From assembly GCF_028682635.1 (NCBI RefSeq), contig NZ_JANHLK010000007.1, forward strand, positions 124,001 to 188,000: a stretch of 64,000 nucleotides of DNA. The letters run 5' to 3'. This DNA is from Pseudomonas putida. Its GTDB lineage: Bacteria > Pseudomonadota > Gammaproteobacteria > Pseudomonadales > Pseudomonadaceae. Below the pieces are notes generated by a model. It was not told the origin of the DNA, searched no databases, and worked only from the letters and a program-made list of their open reading frames with translations. Position 1 is the first letter of the stretch. Each line of letters opens with the position of its first letter. This document shows, one piece after another, positions 45,396-55,345 of this stretch. A program made the translations under genes and the position numbers.

Positions 45396-46598
45396 ATGGC
45401 CACTGCCGATACAACTTCAACCCCTGAAACCCAACCTGCCAATCCCGATTCGGGCAAGCGCAAGTTCATGCTGCTGGTCCTGGCCGCGGTGGTCGTATTG
45501 GGCGGCGCGGGCGTCTGGGCTTACCACGAGTTCTACGGGCGCTGGAGCGAAAGCACCGACGACGCCTATGTGAACGGCAACGTGGTGGAAATCACCCCGT
45601 TGGTAACCGGCACCGTCGTCAGCATCGGCGCCGACGATGGCGATCTGGTCCACGAAGGCCAGGTGCTGGTGAACTTCGACCCGAATGACGCCGAAGTCGG
45701 CCTGCAAAGTGCCCAGGCCAACCTGGCCCGCACCGTGCGTCAGGTTCGCGGCCTGTACAGCGACGTCGACGGCATGAAAGCCCAGGTCAACGCGCAACAG
45801 GCCGAAGTGCAAAAAGCCCAGGACAACTTCAACCGGCGGAAAAATCTCGCGGTCGGCGGGGCGATTTCCCAGGAGGAACTGTCCCACGCCCGTGACGACC
45901 TGACCTCGGCACAGAACGCCCTGGCCAATGCGCAACAGAAGCTCAAGACTTCCAGCGCGCTGGTGGATGACACCGTGGTTTCCTCGCACCCGGACGTGAT
46001 GGCCGCCGCGGCGCAATTGCGCCAGGCCTACCTGAACAACGCCCGCAGCACCCTGATCGCGCCGGTCACCGGCTATGTGGCCAAGCGTAGCGTGCAGCTT
46101 GGGCAACGGGTGCAACCGGGCGAGGCGCTGATGGCGGTGATCCCTCTGGATCAACTGTGGATCGACGCCAACTTCAAGGAAACCCAGCTGCGCGACATGC
46201 GTATCGGCCAACCGGTGGACATTGAAGCCGATCTCTACGGCAGCAGCGTGAAATACAGCGGCACCGTCGACAGCCTCGGTGCCGGCACCGGTAGCGCCTT
46301 CGCCTTGCTGCCGGCGCAGAACGCCACCGGCAACTGGATCAAGATCGTGCAGCGGGTACCGGTGCGCATTCATATCAACGCCCAGCAGCTGGCCGAGCAT
46401 CCGTTGCGCGTTGGCCTGTCGACCCTGGTCGATGTGAACCTGCGGGACCAGAGCGGCCCGGTGCTGGCGCAACAGCCGCCGCAAAAGGCGTCGTTCAGCA
46501 CCGGCATCTATGACCGCCAGTTGACCGAGGCCGACGCCATGATCACCCAGTTGATCCACGACAACAGCGCCGCGGTCAGCAAGACCGTGCATCGCTGA
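45396..46598 (+). CDS. emrA: EmrA-type periplasmic adaptor (HlyD family)
   Basis: This 400-residue membrane fusion protein has one N-terminal transmembrane segment (FMLLVLAAVVVLGGAGVWAY). A split lipoyl domain (VEITPLVTGTVVSIGADDGD and STLIAPVTGYVAKRSVQLGQ) is separated by a long coiled coil, followed by beta-barrel and membrane-proximal parts. It links the inner-membrane EmrB-type pump to the lipoprotein channel. It begins 15 bases after the channel gene. An REP element separates it from the pump gene, which may lower the pump message relative to the adaptor. Confidence 0.9.
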   Translation: MATADTTSTPETQPANPDSGKRKFMLLVLAAVVVLGGAGVWAYHEFYGRWSESTDDAYVNGNVVEITPLVTGTVVSIGADDGDLVHEGQVLVNFDPNDAEVGLQSAQANLARTVRQVRGLYSDVDGMKAQVNAQQAEVQKAQDNFNRRKNLAVGGAISQEELSHARDDLTSAQNALANAQQKLKTSSALVDDTVVSSHPDVMAAAAQLRQAYLNNARSTLIAPVTGYVAKRSVQLGQRVQPGEALMAVIPLDQLWIDANFKETQLRDMRIGQPVDIEADLYGSSVKYSGTVDSLGAGTGSAFALLPAQNATGNWIKIVQRVPVRIHINAQQLAEHPLRVGLSTLVDVNLRDQSGPVLAQQPPQKASFSTGIYDRQLTEADAMITQLIHDNSAAVSKTVHR

Positions 46599-46624
46599 TT
46601 CGCCAATCCACCATCACCCCGCCC

Positions 46625-46711
46625 CCCTGTAGGAGCGAGCTTGCTCGCGATGGTGGGTCAGCTACATCACCGTCGACTGACACTCCATCGCGAGCAGGCT
46701 CGCTCCCACAA
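46625..46711. repeat. REP pair inside the efflux operon
   Basis: Opposed TGTAGGAGCGAGCTTGCTCG copies lie between adaptor and pump genes, within an otherwise tight operon. Confidence 0.85.
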
Positions 46712-46766
46712 AGGTCAGCTGCGTCTGTAAAAGGCGCAGCGCCCAACAGGTTTCAAAGGATTCGCG

Positions 46767-48296
46767 ATGAGCAATAACGCGTCTTTCACGCCCCCAAGCC
46801 TGGTGCTGAGCACCATCGGCCTGTCGCTGGCGACCTTCATGCAGGTGCTCGACACCACCATCGCCAACGTGGCGCTGCCGACGATTTCCGGCAGCCTGGG
46901 TGTCAGTTCGGAGCAGGGCACCTGGGTCATCACCTCCTTTGCGGTGAGCAACGCCATCGCGTTGCCGCTGACCGGCTGGCTCAGCCGGCGGTTCGGTGAG
47001 GTGAAGCTGTTCCTGTGGGCGACCGTGCTGTTTGTGCTGGCCTCGTTTCTCTGCGGTATTTCCACCTCGATGCCGGAGCTGATCGGCTTCCGGGTGCTGC
47101 AAGGCCTGGTGGCCGGGCCGTTGTACCCGATGACCCAGACGCTGCTGATCGCCGTCTATCCACCGGCCAGGCGCGGCATGGCCCTGGCGTTGCTGGCGAT
47201 GGTCACGGTGGTCGCGCCGATTGCAGGCCCGATCCTCGGCGGCTGGATCACCGACAGCTACAGCTGGCCGTGGATCTTCTTCATCAACGTGCCAATCGGC
47301 ATCTTCGCGGTCATGGTCGTGCGTTCGCAGCTCAAGGCGCGGCCGGTGGTGACCAGTTACCAGCCGATGGATTACGTCGGCTTGATCAGCCTGGTCATCG
47401 GCGTCGGGGCGTTGCAGATCATCCTCGACAAGGGCAATGACCTCGACTGGTTCGAATCGAACTTCATCCTCATTGGCGCGGCCATTTCGCTGATTGCCCT
47501 GGCGGTGTTCGTGATCTGGGAAATGACCGACCGCCACCCGGTGGTCAACCTGCGGCTGTTCGCCTACCGCAACTTCCGCATCGGCACACTGGTGCTGGTG
47601 TTGGGCTACGCCGGGTTCTTCGGGATCAACCTGATCCTGCCGCAATGGCTGCAAACCCAGATGGGCTATACGGCCACCTGGGCCGGCCTGGCGGTGGCGC
47701 CGATCGGGATCCTGCCGGTCTTGATGTCGCCGTTTGTCGGCAAGTACGCGCACAAGTTCGACCTGCGCTTGTTGGCGGGCGTTGCGTTCCTGGCCATCGG
47801 CTTGAGCTGTTTCATGCGCGCCGGCTTCACCAACGAAGTGGACTACCAGCACATCGCCCTGGTGCAGTTGTTCATGGGGATTGGCGTGGCGTTGTTCTTC
47901 ATGCCGACCCTGAGCATCCTGATGTCGGACCTGCCGCCAAACCAGATCGCCGATGGCGCGGGCCTTGCGACCTTCCTGCGGACCCTGGGCGGCAGCTTCG
48001 CGGCGTCGTTGACCACGTGGATCTGGATCCGCCGGGCCGACCAGCACCATGCATACATGAGCGAGAGCATCAGCACCTATGAGCCCGCAACCCGCGAGGC
48101 CCTGCATTCATTGGGTGGGGCGAGCAGCCAGGCGTACGCGCAGCTCGATCATGTGCTGACCAGCCAGGCGTACATGCTCTCCACCGTGGATTACTTCACG
48201 TTGCTGGGGTGGGCGTTCATGGGGTTGATCGTGATCGTCTGGCTGGCGAAACCGCCGTTTGCGGCGAAGGCGGGGCCTGCTTCTGCAGGACATTGA
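46767..48296 (+). CDS. emrB: EmrB-type MFS drug exporter (DHA2, 14 helices)
   Basis: This 509-residue proton-driven exporter has DHA2-family landmarks: LDTTIANVALPTISGSLGVS in helix 1, motif A in GWLSRRFGEVKLF, and motif C-like glycine/proline spacing in VAPIAGPILGGWITDSYSW. Fourteen hydrophobic segments are expected. It forms the inner-membrane pump of the tripartite system with the adaptor and lipoprotein channel just upstream. AAGGA precedes the ATG. Its drug range is unknown; EmrAB systems typically export uncouplers and hydrophobic antibiotics. Confidence 0.92.
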   Translation: MSNNASFTPPSLVLSTIGLSLATFMQVLDTTIANVALPTISGSLGVSSEQGTWVITSFAVSNAIALPLTGWLSRRFGEVKLFLWATVLFVLASFLCGISTSMPELIGFRVLQGLVAGPLYPMTQTLLIAVYPPARRGMALALLAMVTVVAPIAGPILGGWITDSYSWPWIFFINVPIGIFAVMVVRSQLKARPVVTSYQPMDYVGLISLVIGVGALQIILDKGNDLDWFESNFILIGAAISLIALAVFVIWEMTDRHPVVNLRLFAYRNFRIGTLVLVLGYAGFFGINLILPQWLQTQMGYTATWAGLAVAPIGILPVLMSPFVGKYAHKFDLRLLAGVAFLAIGLSCFMRAGFTNEVDYQHIALVQLFMGIGVALFFMPTLSILMSDLPPNQIADGAGLATFLRTLGGSFAASLTTWIWIRRADQHHAYMSESISTYEPATREALHSLGGASSQAYAQLDHVLTSQAYMLSTVDYFTLLGWAFMGLIVIVWLAKPPFAAKAGPASAGH

Positions 48297-48301
48297 CTGC
48301 T

Positions 48302-48383
48302 AAAAGATCGCAGCCTTCGGCAGCTCCTACAGGGTTATGTGTACACCTGTAGGAGCTGCCGAAGGCTGCGATCTTTTGATCTT
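48302..48383. repeat. Family-B repeat between convergent genes
   Basis: Two family-B units in the opposite order to the fadH copy separate emrB from lpxH and probably end both transcripts. Confidence 0.85.
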
Positions 48384-49111
48384 TACGGTGTTACGAAATC
48401 AAACGGCGCCAACGCAAACCCTTGCTCATCCACCTGCAACGCCCAACCCTGCTTGTCCCAATCCCCCAGCACAATGCGCCGGGCCGCCTGTTCGCCAAGC
48501 TGCAGCTTGTGGATGGCGGGGCGGTGGGTATGGCCGTGGATCAGGGTTTTCACGCCGTATTGCTGCATGATCCGCGGAATCTCCAGGGGCGTGACGTCGA
48601 CGATGTCATTGGCCTTCATCCGCGTCTGCGCGCGGCTTTCGCTGCGCAGTTTGCGCGCCAGTTTATGGCGGGTACGCAGCGGCAAGTGCCGCAGGATGAA
48701 CAGGGTGATCGGGTTGCGCAGGTAGCGACGCAGCTTCATGTAGGCTTCGTCGCGGGTGCAGAGGCTGTCGCCGTGCATCAACAGCACGGGTTCGCCATTG
48801 AACTGCACGACAGTCGGATCCTTGAGCAGGGTGCAGCCGGCCTGTTTGCAGAACGCCTTGCCCAGCATGAAGTCGCGATTGCCGTGCATCAGAAATATCG
48901 CCGTGCCGCTGTCGCTCAATTCGCGCAGGGCCTGGCAGATGGAACGCTGGAACGGCGTCATGGCATCGTCGCCAATCCACGCCTCGAAAAAGTCGCCCAG
49001 AATGTACAGCGCACTCGCCGAACGGGCGCGTCCGGCGAGCAAATCCAGAAACGCCCGGGTAATGTCCGGGCGCTCCTCTTCCAGATGCAAGTCTGAAATC
49101 AGCAGTATCAC
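48383..49111 (-). CDS. lpxH: UDP-2,3-diacylglucosamine diphosphatase LpxH
   Basis: This 242-residue calcineurin-like hydrolase makes lipid X from UDP-2,3-diacylglucosamine, an essential step of lipid A synthesis at the inner membrane. Its metal motifs are [39 protein letters not shown] and [11 protein letters not shown], in the right order and complete. It follows ppiB with a four-base overlap. Length fits Pseudomonas LpxH. Confidence 0.95.
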   Translation of the reverse strand: MILLISDLHLEEERPDITRAFLDLLAGRARSASALYILGDFFEAWIGDDAMTPFQRSICQALRELSDSGTAIFLMHGNRDFMLGKAFCKQAGCTLLKDPTVVQFNGEPVLLMHGDSLCTRDEAYMKLRRYLRNPITLFILRHLPLRTRHKLARKLRSESRAQTRMKANDIVDVTPLEIPRIMQQYGVKTLIHGHTHRPAIHKLQLGEQAARRIVLGDWDKQGWALQVDEQGFALAPFDFVTP

Positions 49112-49611
49112 TCAATGATCTCGGCTTTCTCGATGATCACGTCGTCTGCCGGTACGTCCTGGTGGCCGGACTTGGAGGTGGTGGCCACGCCTTTGATCTT
49201 GTCGACAACGTCGGTGCCGGCGGTCACTTTGCCGAATACCGCGTAGCCCCAGCCTTGCACGTTCTTGCCGCTGTGGTTGAGGAAGCTGTTGTCAGCCACG
49301 TTGATGAAGAACTGCGCGGAAGCCGAATGCGGCTCCATGGTGCGGGCCATGGCGACGGTGTACTTGTCGTTGGAAAGGCCGTTGTCAGCTTCGTTCTGGA
49401 TGCTTGGGCGCTTGTCTTTCTTTTCTTTCATGCCTGGCTCGAAACCGCCGCCCTGGATCATGAAGTTACCGATGACACGGTGGAAAACGGTGTTTTCGTA
49501 GTGACCGGCTTTAACGTACTCGACGAAGTTGGCCACGGTGATCGGGGCTTTGTCGGCGTTCAGTTCGAGGACGATGTCGCCGAAGTTGGTAGTCAGTTTG
49601 ACTTGGGTCAT
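49108..49611 (-). CDS. ppiB: Cytoplasmic cyclophilin peptidyl-prolyl isomerase PpiB
   Basis: This 167-residue cyclophilin has no signal peptide, so it is cytoplasmic. It carries the catalytic [19 protein letters not shown] and core strands [20 protein letters not shown] and [19 protein letters not shown]. It catalyses proline isomerisation during protein folding. It is divergent from glnS and co-transcribed with lpxH; this ppiB-lpxH next to glnS-cysS arrangement is standard in Pseudomonas. Confidence 0.95.
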   Translation of the reverse strand: MTQVKLTTNFGDIVLELNADKAPITVANFVEYVKAGHYENTVFHRVIGNFMIQGGGFEPGMKEKKDKRPSIQNEADNGLSNDKYTVAMARTMEPHSASAQFFINVADNSFLNHSGKNVQGWGYAVFGKVTAGTDVVDKIKGVATTSKSGHQDVPADDVIIEKAEIIE

Positions 49612-49863
49612 GATCGTTACTCATCAAGAGGAATTCGTGGTGTTGGGACATTGGGTCCCGCAACCGGTTCAGCCAGTCTCGGCCAAGGTGCGCAGTTTAG
49701 CGTGACAGGCGCGAATTTCGAGGCTGTTTTTTCATTTACGGCCTATTAAATACGACGGTTTACAGGGTGCGCTCTGTCAGGTACTTGACGGCATCGGCTA
49801 TGATAGCGGCTTTGTTTTGTCCGGCCTTCATTACGGCCACGCACCAGTACGTTCAAGGATCCT

Positions 49864-51561
49864 ATGAGCAAGCCCACTGTCGACCCTACCTCGAATGCCA
49901 AGACCGGCCCAGCCGTGCCGGTCAACTTCCTGCGGCCGATCATCCAGGCAGACCTGGACTCGGGCAAGCACACGCAGATCGTCACCCGTTTTCCGCCTGA
50001 GCCCAACGGCTACCTGCACATCGGCCATGCCAAGTCGATCTGCGTGAACTTCGGCCTGGCCCAGGAGTTCGGCGGCGTCACGCACCTGCGTTTCGACGAC
50101 ACCAACCCGGCCAAGGAAGACCAGGAATACATCGACGCGATCGAAAGCGACGTCAAGTGGCTGGGCTTCGAATGGTCCGGTGAAGTGCGCTACGCCTCGC
50201 AGTATTTCGACCAGTTGCACGACTGGGCGGTGGAGTTGATCAAGTCCGGCAAGGCCTATGTCGACGACCTGACCCCTGAACAAGCCAAGGAATACCGCGG
50301 CAGCCTGACCGAGCCGGGCAAGAACAGCCCGTTCCGCGATCGTTCGGTTGAAGAGAACCTCGACTGGTTCGCCCGCATGCGCGCCGGTGAGTTCCCGGAC
50401 GGTGCACGTGTGCTGCGGGCCAAGATCGACATGGCCTCGCCGAACATGAACCTGCGTGACCCGATCATGTATCGCATCCGTCACGCGCATCACCACCAGA
50501 CCGGTGACAAGTGGTGCATCTACCCGAACTACGACTTCACCCATGGTCAGTCGGACGCCATCGAAGGCATCACCCACTCGATCTGCACCCTGGAGTTCGA
50601 AAGCCACCGTCCGCTGTACGAGTGGTTCCTCGAGAACCTGCCAGTGCCGGCCAACCCGCGCCAGTACGAGTTCAGCCGCCTGAACCTGAACTACACCATC
50701 ACCAGCAAGCGCAAGCTCAAGCAGCTGGTCGATGAAAAGCACGTCAACGGCTGGGACGACCCGCGCATGTCCACGCTGTCGGGCTTCCGCCGCCGTGGCT
50801 ACACGCCGAAGTCGATCCGCAACTTCTGCGATATGATCGGCACCAACCGCTCCGACGGCGTGGTCGACTTCGGCATGCTCGAATTCAGCATCCGTGACGA
50901 CCTCGACCACAGCGCCCCGCGCGCCATGTGCGTGCTGCGTCCGCTGAAAGTCGTGATCACCAACTATCCGGAAAGCCAGGTCGAGAACCTCGAACTGCCA
51001 TGCCACCCGAAAGAAGACATGGGCGTGCGCGTCCTGCCGTTCGCCCGGGAAATCTACATCGACCGTGAAGACTTCATGGAAGAGCCGCCAAAGGGCTACA
51101 AGCGCCTGGAACCGAACGGCGAAGTGCGCCTGCGCGGCAGCTACGTGATCCGCGCCGACGAAGCGATCAAGGACGCCGATGGCAACATCGTCGAACTGCG
51201 TTGCTCCTACGATCCGGACACCCTGGGCAAGAACCCTGAAGGCCGCAAGGTCAAGGGCGTGGTGCACTGGGTGCCGGCCGCTGCCAGCGTCGAGTGCGAA
51301 GTGCGTCTGTACGATCGACTGTTCCGTTCGGCCAACCCTGAGAAGGCCGAAGACAGCGCCAGTTTCCTGGACAACATCAACCCTGACTCGCTGCAGGTAC
51401 TCACCGGTTGTCGTGCTGAACCCTCGCTGGGCAATGCACAGCCGGAAGACCGTTTCCAGTTCGAGCGCGAAGGTTACTTCGTCGCGGATATCAAGGACTC
51501 GAAACCGGGCGCTCCGGTGTTCAACCGTACCGTGACCCTGCGTGACTCCTGGGGCCAGTGA
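49864..51561 (+). CDS. glnS: Glutamine-tRNA ligase GlnS
   Basis: This 565-residue class I synthetase charges tRNA-Gln. The HIGH motif is [12 protein letters not shown] and the KMSKS-equivalent is [10 protein letters not shown]. The C-terminal anticodon-binding beta-barrels are present, including [29 protein letters not shown] precedes the ATG. The 252-base divergent region upstream holds no clear promoter: a TTGACG and a TATGAT are only eight bases apart. It is followed 14 bases later by cysS. Confidence 0.96.
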   Translation: MSKPTVDPTSNAKTGPAVPVNFLRPIIQADLDSGKHTQIVTRFPPEPNGYLHIGHAKSICVNFGLAQEFGGVTHLRFDDTNPAKEDQEYIDAIESDVKWLGFEWSGEVRYASQYFDQLHDWAVELIKSGKAYVDDLTPEQAKEYRGSLTEPGKNSPFRDRSVEENLDWFARMRAGEFPDGARVLRAKIDMASPNMNLRDPIMYRIRHAHHHQTGDKWCIYPNYDFTHGQSDAIEGITHSICTLEFESHRPLYEWFLENLPVPANPRQYEFSRLNLNYTITSKRKLKQLVDEKHVNGWDDPRMSTLSGFRRRGYTPKSIRNFCDMIGTNRSDGVVDFGMLEFSIRDDLDHSAPRAMCVLRPLKVVITNYPESQVENLELPCHPKEDMGVRVLPFAREIYIDREDFMEEPPKGYKRLEPNGEVRLRGSYVIRADEAIKDADGNIVELRCSYDPDTLGKNPEGRKVKGVVHWVPAAASVECEVRLYDRLFRSANPEKAEDSASFLDNINPDSLQVLTGCRAEPSLGNAQPEDRFQFEREGYFVADIKDSKPGAPVFNRTVTLRDSWGQ

Positions 51562-51575
51562 TTCAAGGAAATAAC

Positions 51576-52958
51576 GTGCTAACGATCTACAACACGCTCA
51601 CCAAGAGCAAAGAAGTCTTCAAGCCGCTCGATGGCAACAAGGTGCGCATGTACGTGTGCGGCATGACCGTGTACGACTACTGCCACCTGGGCCACGGTCG
51701 CAGCATGGTCGCGTTCGACCTGGTGACCCGCTGGTTGCGCTTCAGCGGCTACGACCTGACCTACGTGCGCAACATCACCGACATCGACGACAAGATCATC
51801 AACCGGGCCAATGAGAACGGCGAGTCGTTCGAAGCCTTGACCGAGCGCATGATCGCGGCGATGCACGAAGACGAAGCGCGCCTGAACATCAAGAAGCCGG
51901 ACATGGAGCCGCGCGCCACGGATCACATCCCTGGCATGCACGCGATGATCCAGACCCTGATCGACAAGGGCTACGCCTACGCGCCGGGCAATGGCGACGT
52001 GTACTACCGCGTCGGCAAGTTCATGGGCTACGGCAAGCTGTCGCGCAAGAAAATCGAAGACCTGCGCATCGGCGCGCGCATCGAAGTCGACGAGTCCAAG
52101 CAGGACCCGCTGGACTTCGTGCTGTGGAAAGCCGCCAAGCCGGGCGAGCCGAGCTGGGAATCGCCATGGGGCGCCGGGCGTCCGGGCTGGCACATCGAGT
52201 GCTCGGTGATGTCGACCTGCTGCCTGGGCGAGACCTTCGACATCCATGGTGGCGGCAGCGACCTGGAGTTCCCGCACCACGAAAACGAAATCGCCCAGAG
52301 CGAAGCGGCCACTGGCAAGACCTACGCCAACGCGTGGATGCATTGCGGCATGATTCGCATCAATGGCGAGAAGATGTCCAAGTCCTTGAACAACTTCTTC
52401 ACCATTCGCGATGTGCTCGACAAGTACCACCCGGAAGTCGTGCGTTACCTGCTGGTGTCGAGCCACTACCGCAGCGCCATCAACTATTCGGAAGACAACC
52501 TCAAGGACGCCAAGGGCGCCCTGGAGCGTTTCTACCACGCGTTGAAAGGCCTGCCGACTGTTGCTCCTGCTGGTGGAGAAGCCTTCGTCGAGCGATTCAC
52601 CCAGGTGATGAACGACGACTTCGGCACGCCGGAAGCCTGCGCGGTGCTGTTCGAAATGGTTCGCGAGATCAACCGCCTTCGCGAGAGCGATCTCAACGCA
52701 GCGGCCGGCCTGGCTGCCCGTTTGAAAGAACTGGCCAGCGTGTTGGGCGTATTGCAGCTCGAAGCCGATGACTTCCTGCAGGCTGGCGCCGAAGGGCGTG
52801 TGGATGCGGCTGAAGTCGAAGCGCTGATCGCTGCGCGCCTGGCGGCACGTGCCGGCAAGGACTGGGCCGAATCCGACCGCATCCGCGACCAGCTCACCGC
52901 CATGGGCGTGGTGCTGGAAGACGGCAAGGGCGGGACGACCTGGCGTTTGGCTGACTGA
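51576..52958 (+). CDS. cysS: Cysteine-tRNA ligase CysS (GTG start)
   Basis: This 460-residue class I synthetase charges tRNA-Cys. It shows the HIGH-like [10 protein letters not shown], zinc-site cysteine/histidine residues ([29 protein letters not shown]) and KMSKS in [13 protein letters not shown]. The start is a GTG with AAGGAA five bases upstream. The frame could begin six codons earlier, but that would overlap glnS and lacks a ribosome site; 460 residues is the usual length. It ends at a strong terminator. Confidence 0.95.
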   Translation: MLTIYNTLTKSKEVFKPLDGNKVRMYVCGMTVYDYCHLGHGRSMVAFDLVTRWLRFSGYDLTYVRNITDIDDKIINRANENGESFEALTERMIAAMHEDEARLNIKKPDMEPRATDHIPGMHAMIQTLIDKGYAYAPGNGDVYYRVGKFMGYGKLSRKKIEDLRIGARIEVDESKQDPLDFVLWKAAKPGEPSWESPWGAGRPGWHIECSVMSTCCLGETFDIHGGGSDLEFPHHENEIAQSEAATGKTYANAWMHCGMIRINGEKMSKSLNNFFTIRDVLDKYHPEVVRYLLVSSHYRSAINYSEDNLKDAKGALERFYHALKGLPTVAPAGGEAFVERFTQVMNDDFGTPEACAVLFEMVREINRLRESDLNAAAGLAARLKELASVLGVLQLEADDFLQAGAEGRVDAAEVEALIAARLAARAGKDWAESDRIRDQLTAMGVVLEDGKGGTTWRLAD

Positions 52959-52980
52959 TTGCTGCTTGCGTTACAGACAA

Positions 52981-53008
52981 AACCCGCCTTGTGCGGGTTT
53001 TTGTTTTT
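52981..53008 (+). terminator. Rho-independent terminator of glnS-cysS
   Basis: A seven-base stem AACCCGC/GCGGGTT with a CTTGT loop is followed by a T-rich tract, 22 bases after the cysS stop. Confidence 0.9.
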
Positions 53009-53045
53009 GGGCAGATTGGCGGGTTCCAGTGGTGTTTGATCTGGC

Positions 53046-53140
53046 GCCTTCGCTGGCAAGCCAGCTCCTACAGGGTCGCGTTGTTCGCCAACATTTCGTA
53101 CACCACGGACACTGTAGGAGCTGGCTTGCCAGCGAAGAGG
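53046..53140. repeat. REP pair (family A, GCTGGCTTGCCAGC core)
   Basis: Opposed arms of TGTAGGAGCTGGCTTGCCAG lie between the convergent cysS and sigma-54 activator genes. Confidence 0.85.
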
Positions 53141-53154
53141 CCCGTCCGACCAAC

Positions 53155-54990
53155 TCATCGCTCAGCCTGGCGCAACCGCTTGTAAAGGGTATTGCGACTA
53201 ACCCCCAACCGCCGCGCCAGATGCGAAATATTCCCCCCCACCGCCTGCAACTGCCGATTCAACGCCTCGGCATCATCAAGATCCACCGCCAATGGCTCCG
53301 CCGTCTCCACCGGCTCCATCTCCAGATCGACAAAAAAATCATCCGGCAAATGCTCCGGCCGCACCGGTTGTTCCTCGGCCATGGCCAGCGCCACCTGCAT
53401 TACGCTGCTGACCTGCCTTAGATTCCCCGGCCACGGATGACGGCTGAACAATTCCAGCACTTCGCGGCTCAATCCCGCCCATTGCGAAGGCTCGCGGTGC
53501 TGTTCCCACAAGCGTTTGAACAGCGCCTCCTTGTCACTGCGCTCTCTCAACGGTGGCAGTTCCAGGGTCAGGCCGCCGATTCGGTAGTACAAATCCTCGC
53601 GAAAACGCCCCAGTTGCACCTGCTCACGCAAAGAACGGTTGGTCGCGGAAATGATGCGGATGTCCACCGGGAACAACTCACTGCTGCCCACCGGCTGCAC
53701 GCATCGCTCCTGCAACACACGAAGCAAACGGGCCTGGGTCGGCAGCGGCATGTCACCAATTTCATCGAGGAACAGCGTGCCTTTGTCGGCCTTGCGAATC
53801 AGGCCGATACTGCCTTTCTGGTTGGCCCCGGTGAACGCGCCTTTTTCATAGCCGAACAGTTCTGACTCCACCAGTTCGGCGGGGATCGCGGCGCAGTTCA
53901 CGGCGATGAACGCTTGTTTGCTGCGCGAACTGGCCTGGTGCAGGGCTTTGACGAACACTTCCTTGCCGACCCCGGTTTCGCCGTGAATCAACAACGGAAT
54001 GTCTTTTTCCAGCAAGCGCTCGGCCTGGCGTACGGCTTTTTCTACACGGCTGTCGCCAAAATGCAAAGTATTGAGGCTGATTGCTGCCGGTGCTTGTACG
54101 GCAGGTTCCACGAACACTCTGGCCTGGATCGGCACCTGTTTCGGACGTTTGAGCAAGCATTGGAAACGATTGCGTCCGGAGGCCTGGAGCGAGAAGGGCA
54201 GGCCTTCGGGTTGATTCAGCAGCTCCAGCAGCGAGACCTTGAACAGGCTTTCGATGCTGACCCGCGACAGGCGCACGCCAAGCAGGTTGTCGGCGCGGCG
54301 GTTGGCGGACAGCACCTGGCCGCTCTCATCGAAAATCAGCAAGCCGGCCCACTGGCTGTCGAGGTTGTTCAGGCCGGTGTTGAAAGTCAGTTGAAAATGC
54401 TGGCCGTGGAACAGGTTGAGGATCAGCCGGTTTTCCACGGTCTGGCTCATCATCTTGACCATGCCCAGGGTATGGGAGGGCGGCAGGTAGCTGTCGCTGG
54501 ATACATCCAGCACGGCGATGACCTTGCGCTCGGCATCGAAAATCGGCGCGGCGGAACCGGTCATGAAGCGGTTGGCCTTGAGGAAGTGCTCATCGTGCTC
54601 GATGTGCACCGCCTGCTCGCAGGCCAGGGCGGTACCGATCGCGTTGGTCCCGCTGCAGCGCTCCATCCAGCTGGCGCCCGCGCTGAAGCCACGGGTCAGG
54701 CTCGGCTGGATAAACCGTTGGGTGCCCCAGGACGTCAGCACCTGGCCCTGATTGTCGGCGAGCATGATCAGGCAGTTGGAGTTGCTGAGGATGTTTTCGT
54801 AATACGGCAGCACTTCCTGATGGGTGGTCTGCACCAACGAATGCTGGCTCTCCAGCAACTGCGCGATGCCTTCAGCCGGCAGCTGGTCGAACGCCGGGGT
54901 GCTCTGGTGATCGAGGCCGAACGCGCGGCAGCGGGACCAGGAGTCCTGGATGATGGCGTCGTGGGATAGCGCGGTGGCAGGTACGGCCAT
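53155..54990 (-). CDS. Sigma-54-dependent activator (AcoR-like, GAF/PAS-AAA-Fis)
   Basis: This 611-residue activator has an N-terminal sensory region with a GAF-like domain (about residues 60-210) and a PAS-like segment. The AAA domain has Walker A IHGETGVGKEV, the sigma-54-contact loop GAFTGA and Walker B LFLDEIGDM. A Fis-type HTH ends it (GNISHLARRLGVSRNTLYKR). The start MAVPATAL has AGAGG upstream; the open frame extends eight codons without a ribosome site. It is divergent from the ABC operon, which has a sigma-54 promoter, so it is the probable activator. The effector is unknown. Confidence 0.88.
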   Translation of the reverse strand: MAVPATALSHDAIIQDSWSRCRAFGLDHQSTPAFDQLPAEGIAQLLESQHSLVQTTHQEVLPYYENILSNSNCLIMLADNQGQVLTSWGTQRFIQPSLTRGFSAGASWMERCSGTNAIGTALACEQAVHIEHDEHFLKANRFMTGSAAPIFDAERKVIAVLDVSSDSYLPPSHTLGMVKMMSQTVENRLILNLFHGQHFQLTFNTGLNNLDSQWAGLLIFDESGQVLSANRRADNLLGVRLSRVSIESLFKVSLLELLNQPEGLPFSLQASGRNRFQCLLKRPKQVPIQARVFVEPAVQAPAAISLNTLHFGDSRVEKAVRQAERLLEKDIPLLIHGETGVGKEVFVKALHQASSRSKQAFIAVNCAAIPAELVESELFGYEKGAFTGANQKGSIGLIRKADKGTLFLDEIGDMPLPTQARLLRVLQERCVQPVGSSELFPVDIRIISATNRSLREQVQLGRFREDLYYRIGGLTLELPPLRERSDKEALFKRLWEQHREPSQWAGLSREVLELFSRHPWPGNLRQVSSVMQVALAMAEEQPVRPEHLPDDFFVDLEMEPVETAEPLAVDLDDAEALNRQLQAVGGNISHLARRLGVSRNTLYKRLRQAER

Positions 54991-55042
54991 GACAGTCAGC
55001 CTCTGAATCAGCATTTTTATTGTTTTTATGGTGCATGCGATC

Positions 55043-55129
55043 CCCTGTAGGAGCTGCCGCAGGCTGCGATCTTTTGATCTTGAAAAACAAAATCAAAAGA
55101 TCGCAGCCTGCGGCAGCTCCTACAGGGGT
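55043..55129. repeat. Family-B repeat
   Basis: Inverted TGTAGGAGCTGCCGCAGGCT arms with GATCTTTTGATC lie between the activator gene and its predicted binding sites. Confidence 0.85.
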
Positions 55130-55130
55130 C

Positions 55131-55220
55131 GTGAACAGTCCATAGAGTGTTGTTCACTATTGTTCAATGTCAATCGGTGAGCTGTTCAATTGTTCACTTC
55201 AGGTTGTTCATTTCTGTTCA
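55131..55220 (+). promoter_or_regulatory. TGTTCA array, predicted enhancer of the ABC operon
   Basis: Six TGTTCA hexamers begin at 55151, 55161, 55183, 55191, 55205 and 55215, and an inverted TGAACA at 55132 makes GTGAACA/TGTTCAC with the first. Two pairs are spaced by 10 bases, one helical turn. The array ends 64 bases before the -24 element, the usual place for activator binding. Confidence 0.65.
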
Positions 55221-55284
55221 GCTACGAACGCCGGTTCTTCGCGGTTTTATAAAAACTCCAATCCGCTCAATGGCTTGAAATTTC

Positions 55285-55300
55285 TGGCACGAAAGTCGCT
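55285..55300 (+). promoter_or_regulatory. Sigma-54 promoter of the ABC importer operon
   Basis: TGGCACGAAAGTCGCT has the invariant GG (55286-55287) and GC (55298-55299) with exactly ten bases between them. The -24 part is consensus and the -12 part differs from TTGC by one base. The start codon of the first gene follows 45 bases later. Confidence 0.75.
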
Positions 55301-55345
55301 CTGTCACCCAGGTCGCTTGACTCCAAAAATAAAAAAGGCCGAGCC

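Noticed and set aside
49785..49804. TTGACG and TATGAT as a glnS promoter
   Set aside because: Spacer is only eight bases; not a functional sigma-70 arrangement.
51558..51575. Earlier start for cysS overlapping glnS
   Set aside because: No ribosome site; the GTG at 51576 has AAGGAA correctly spaced and gives the usual protein length.
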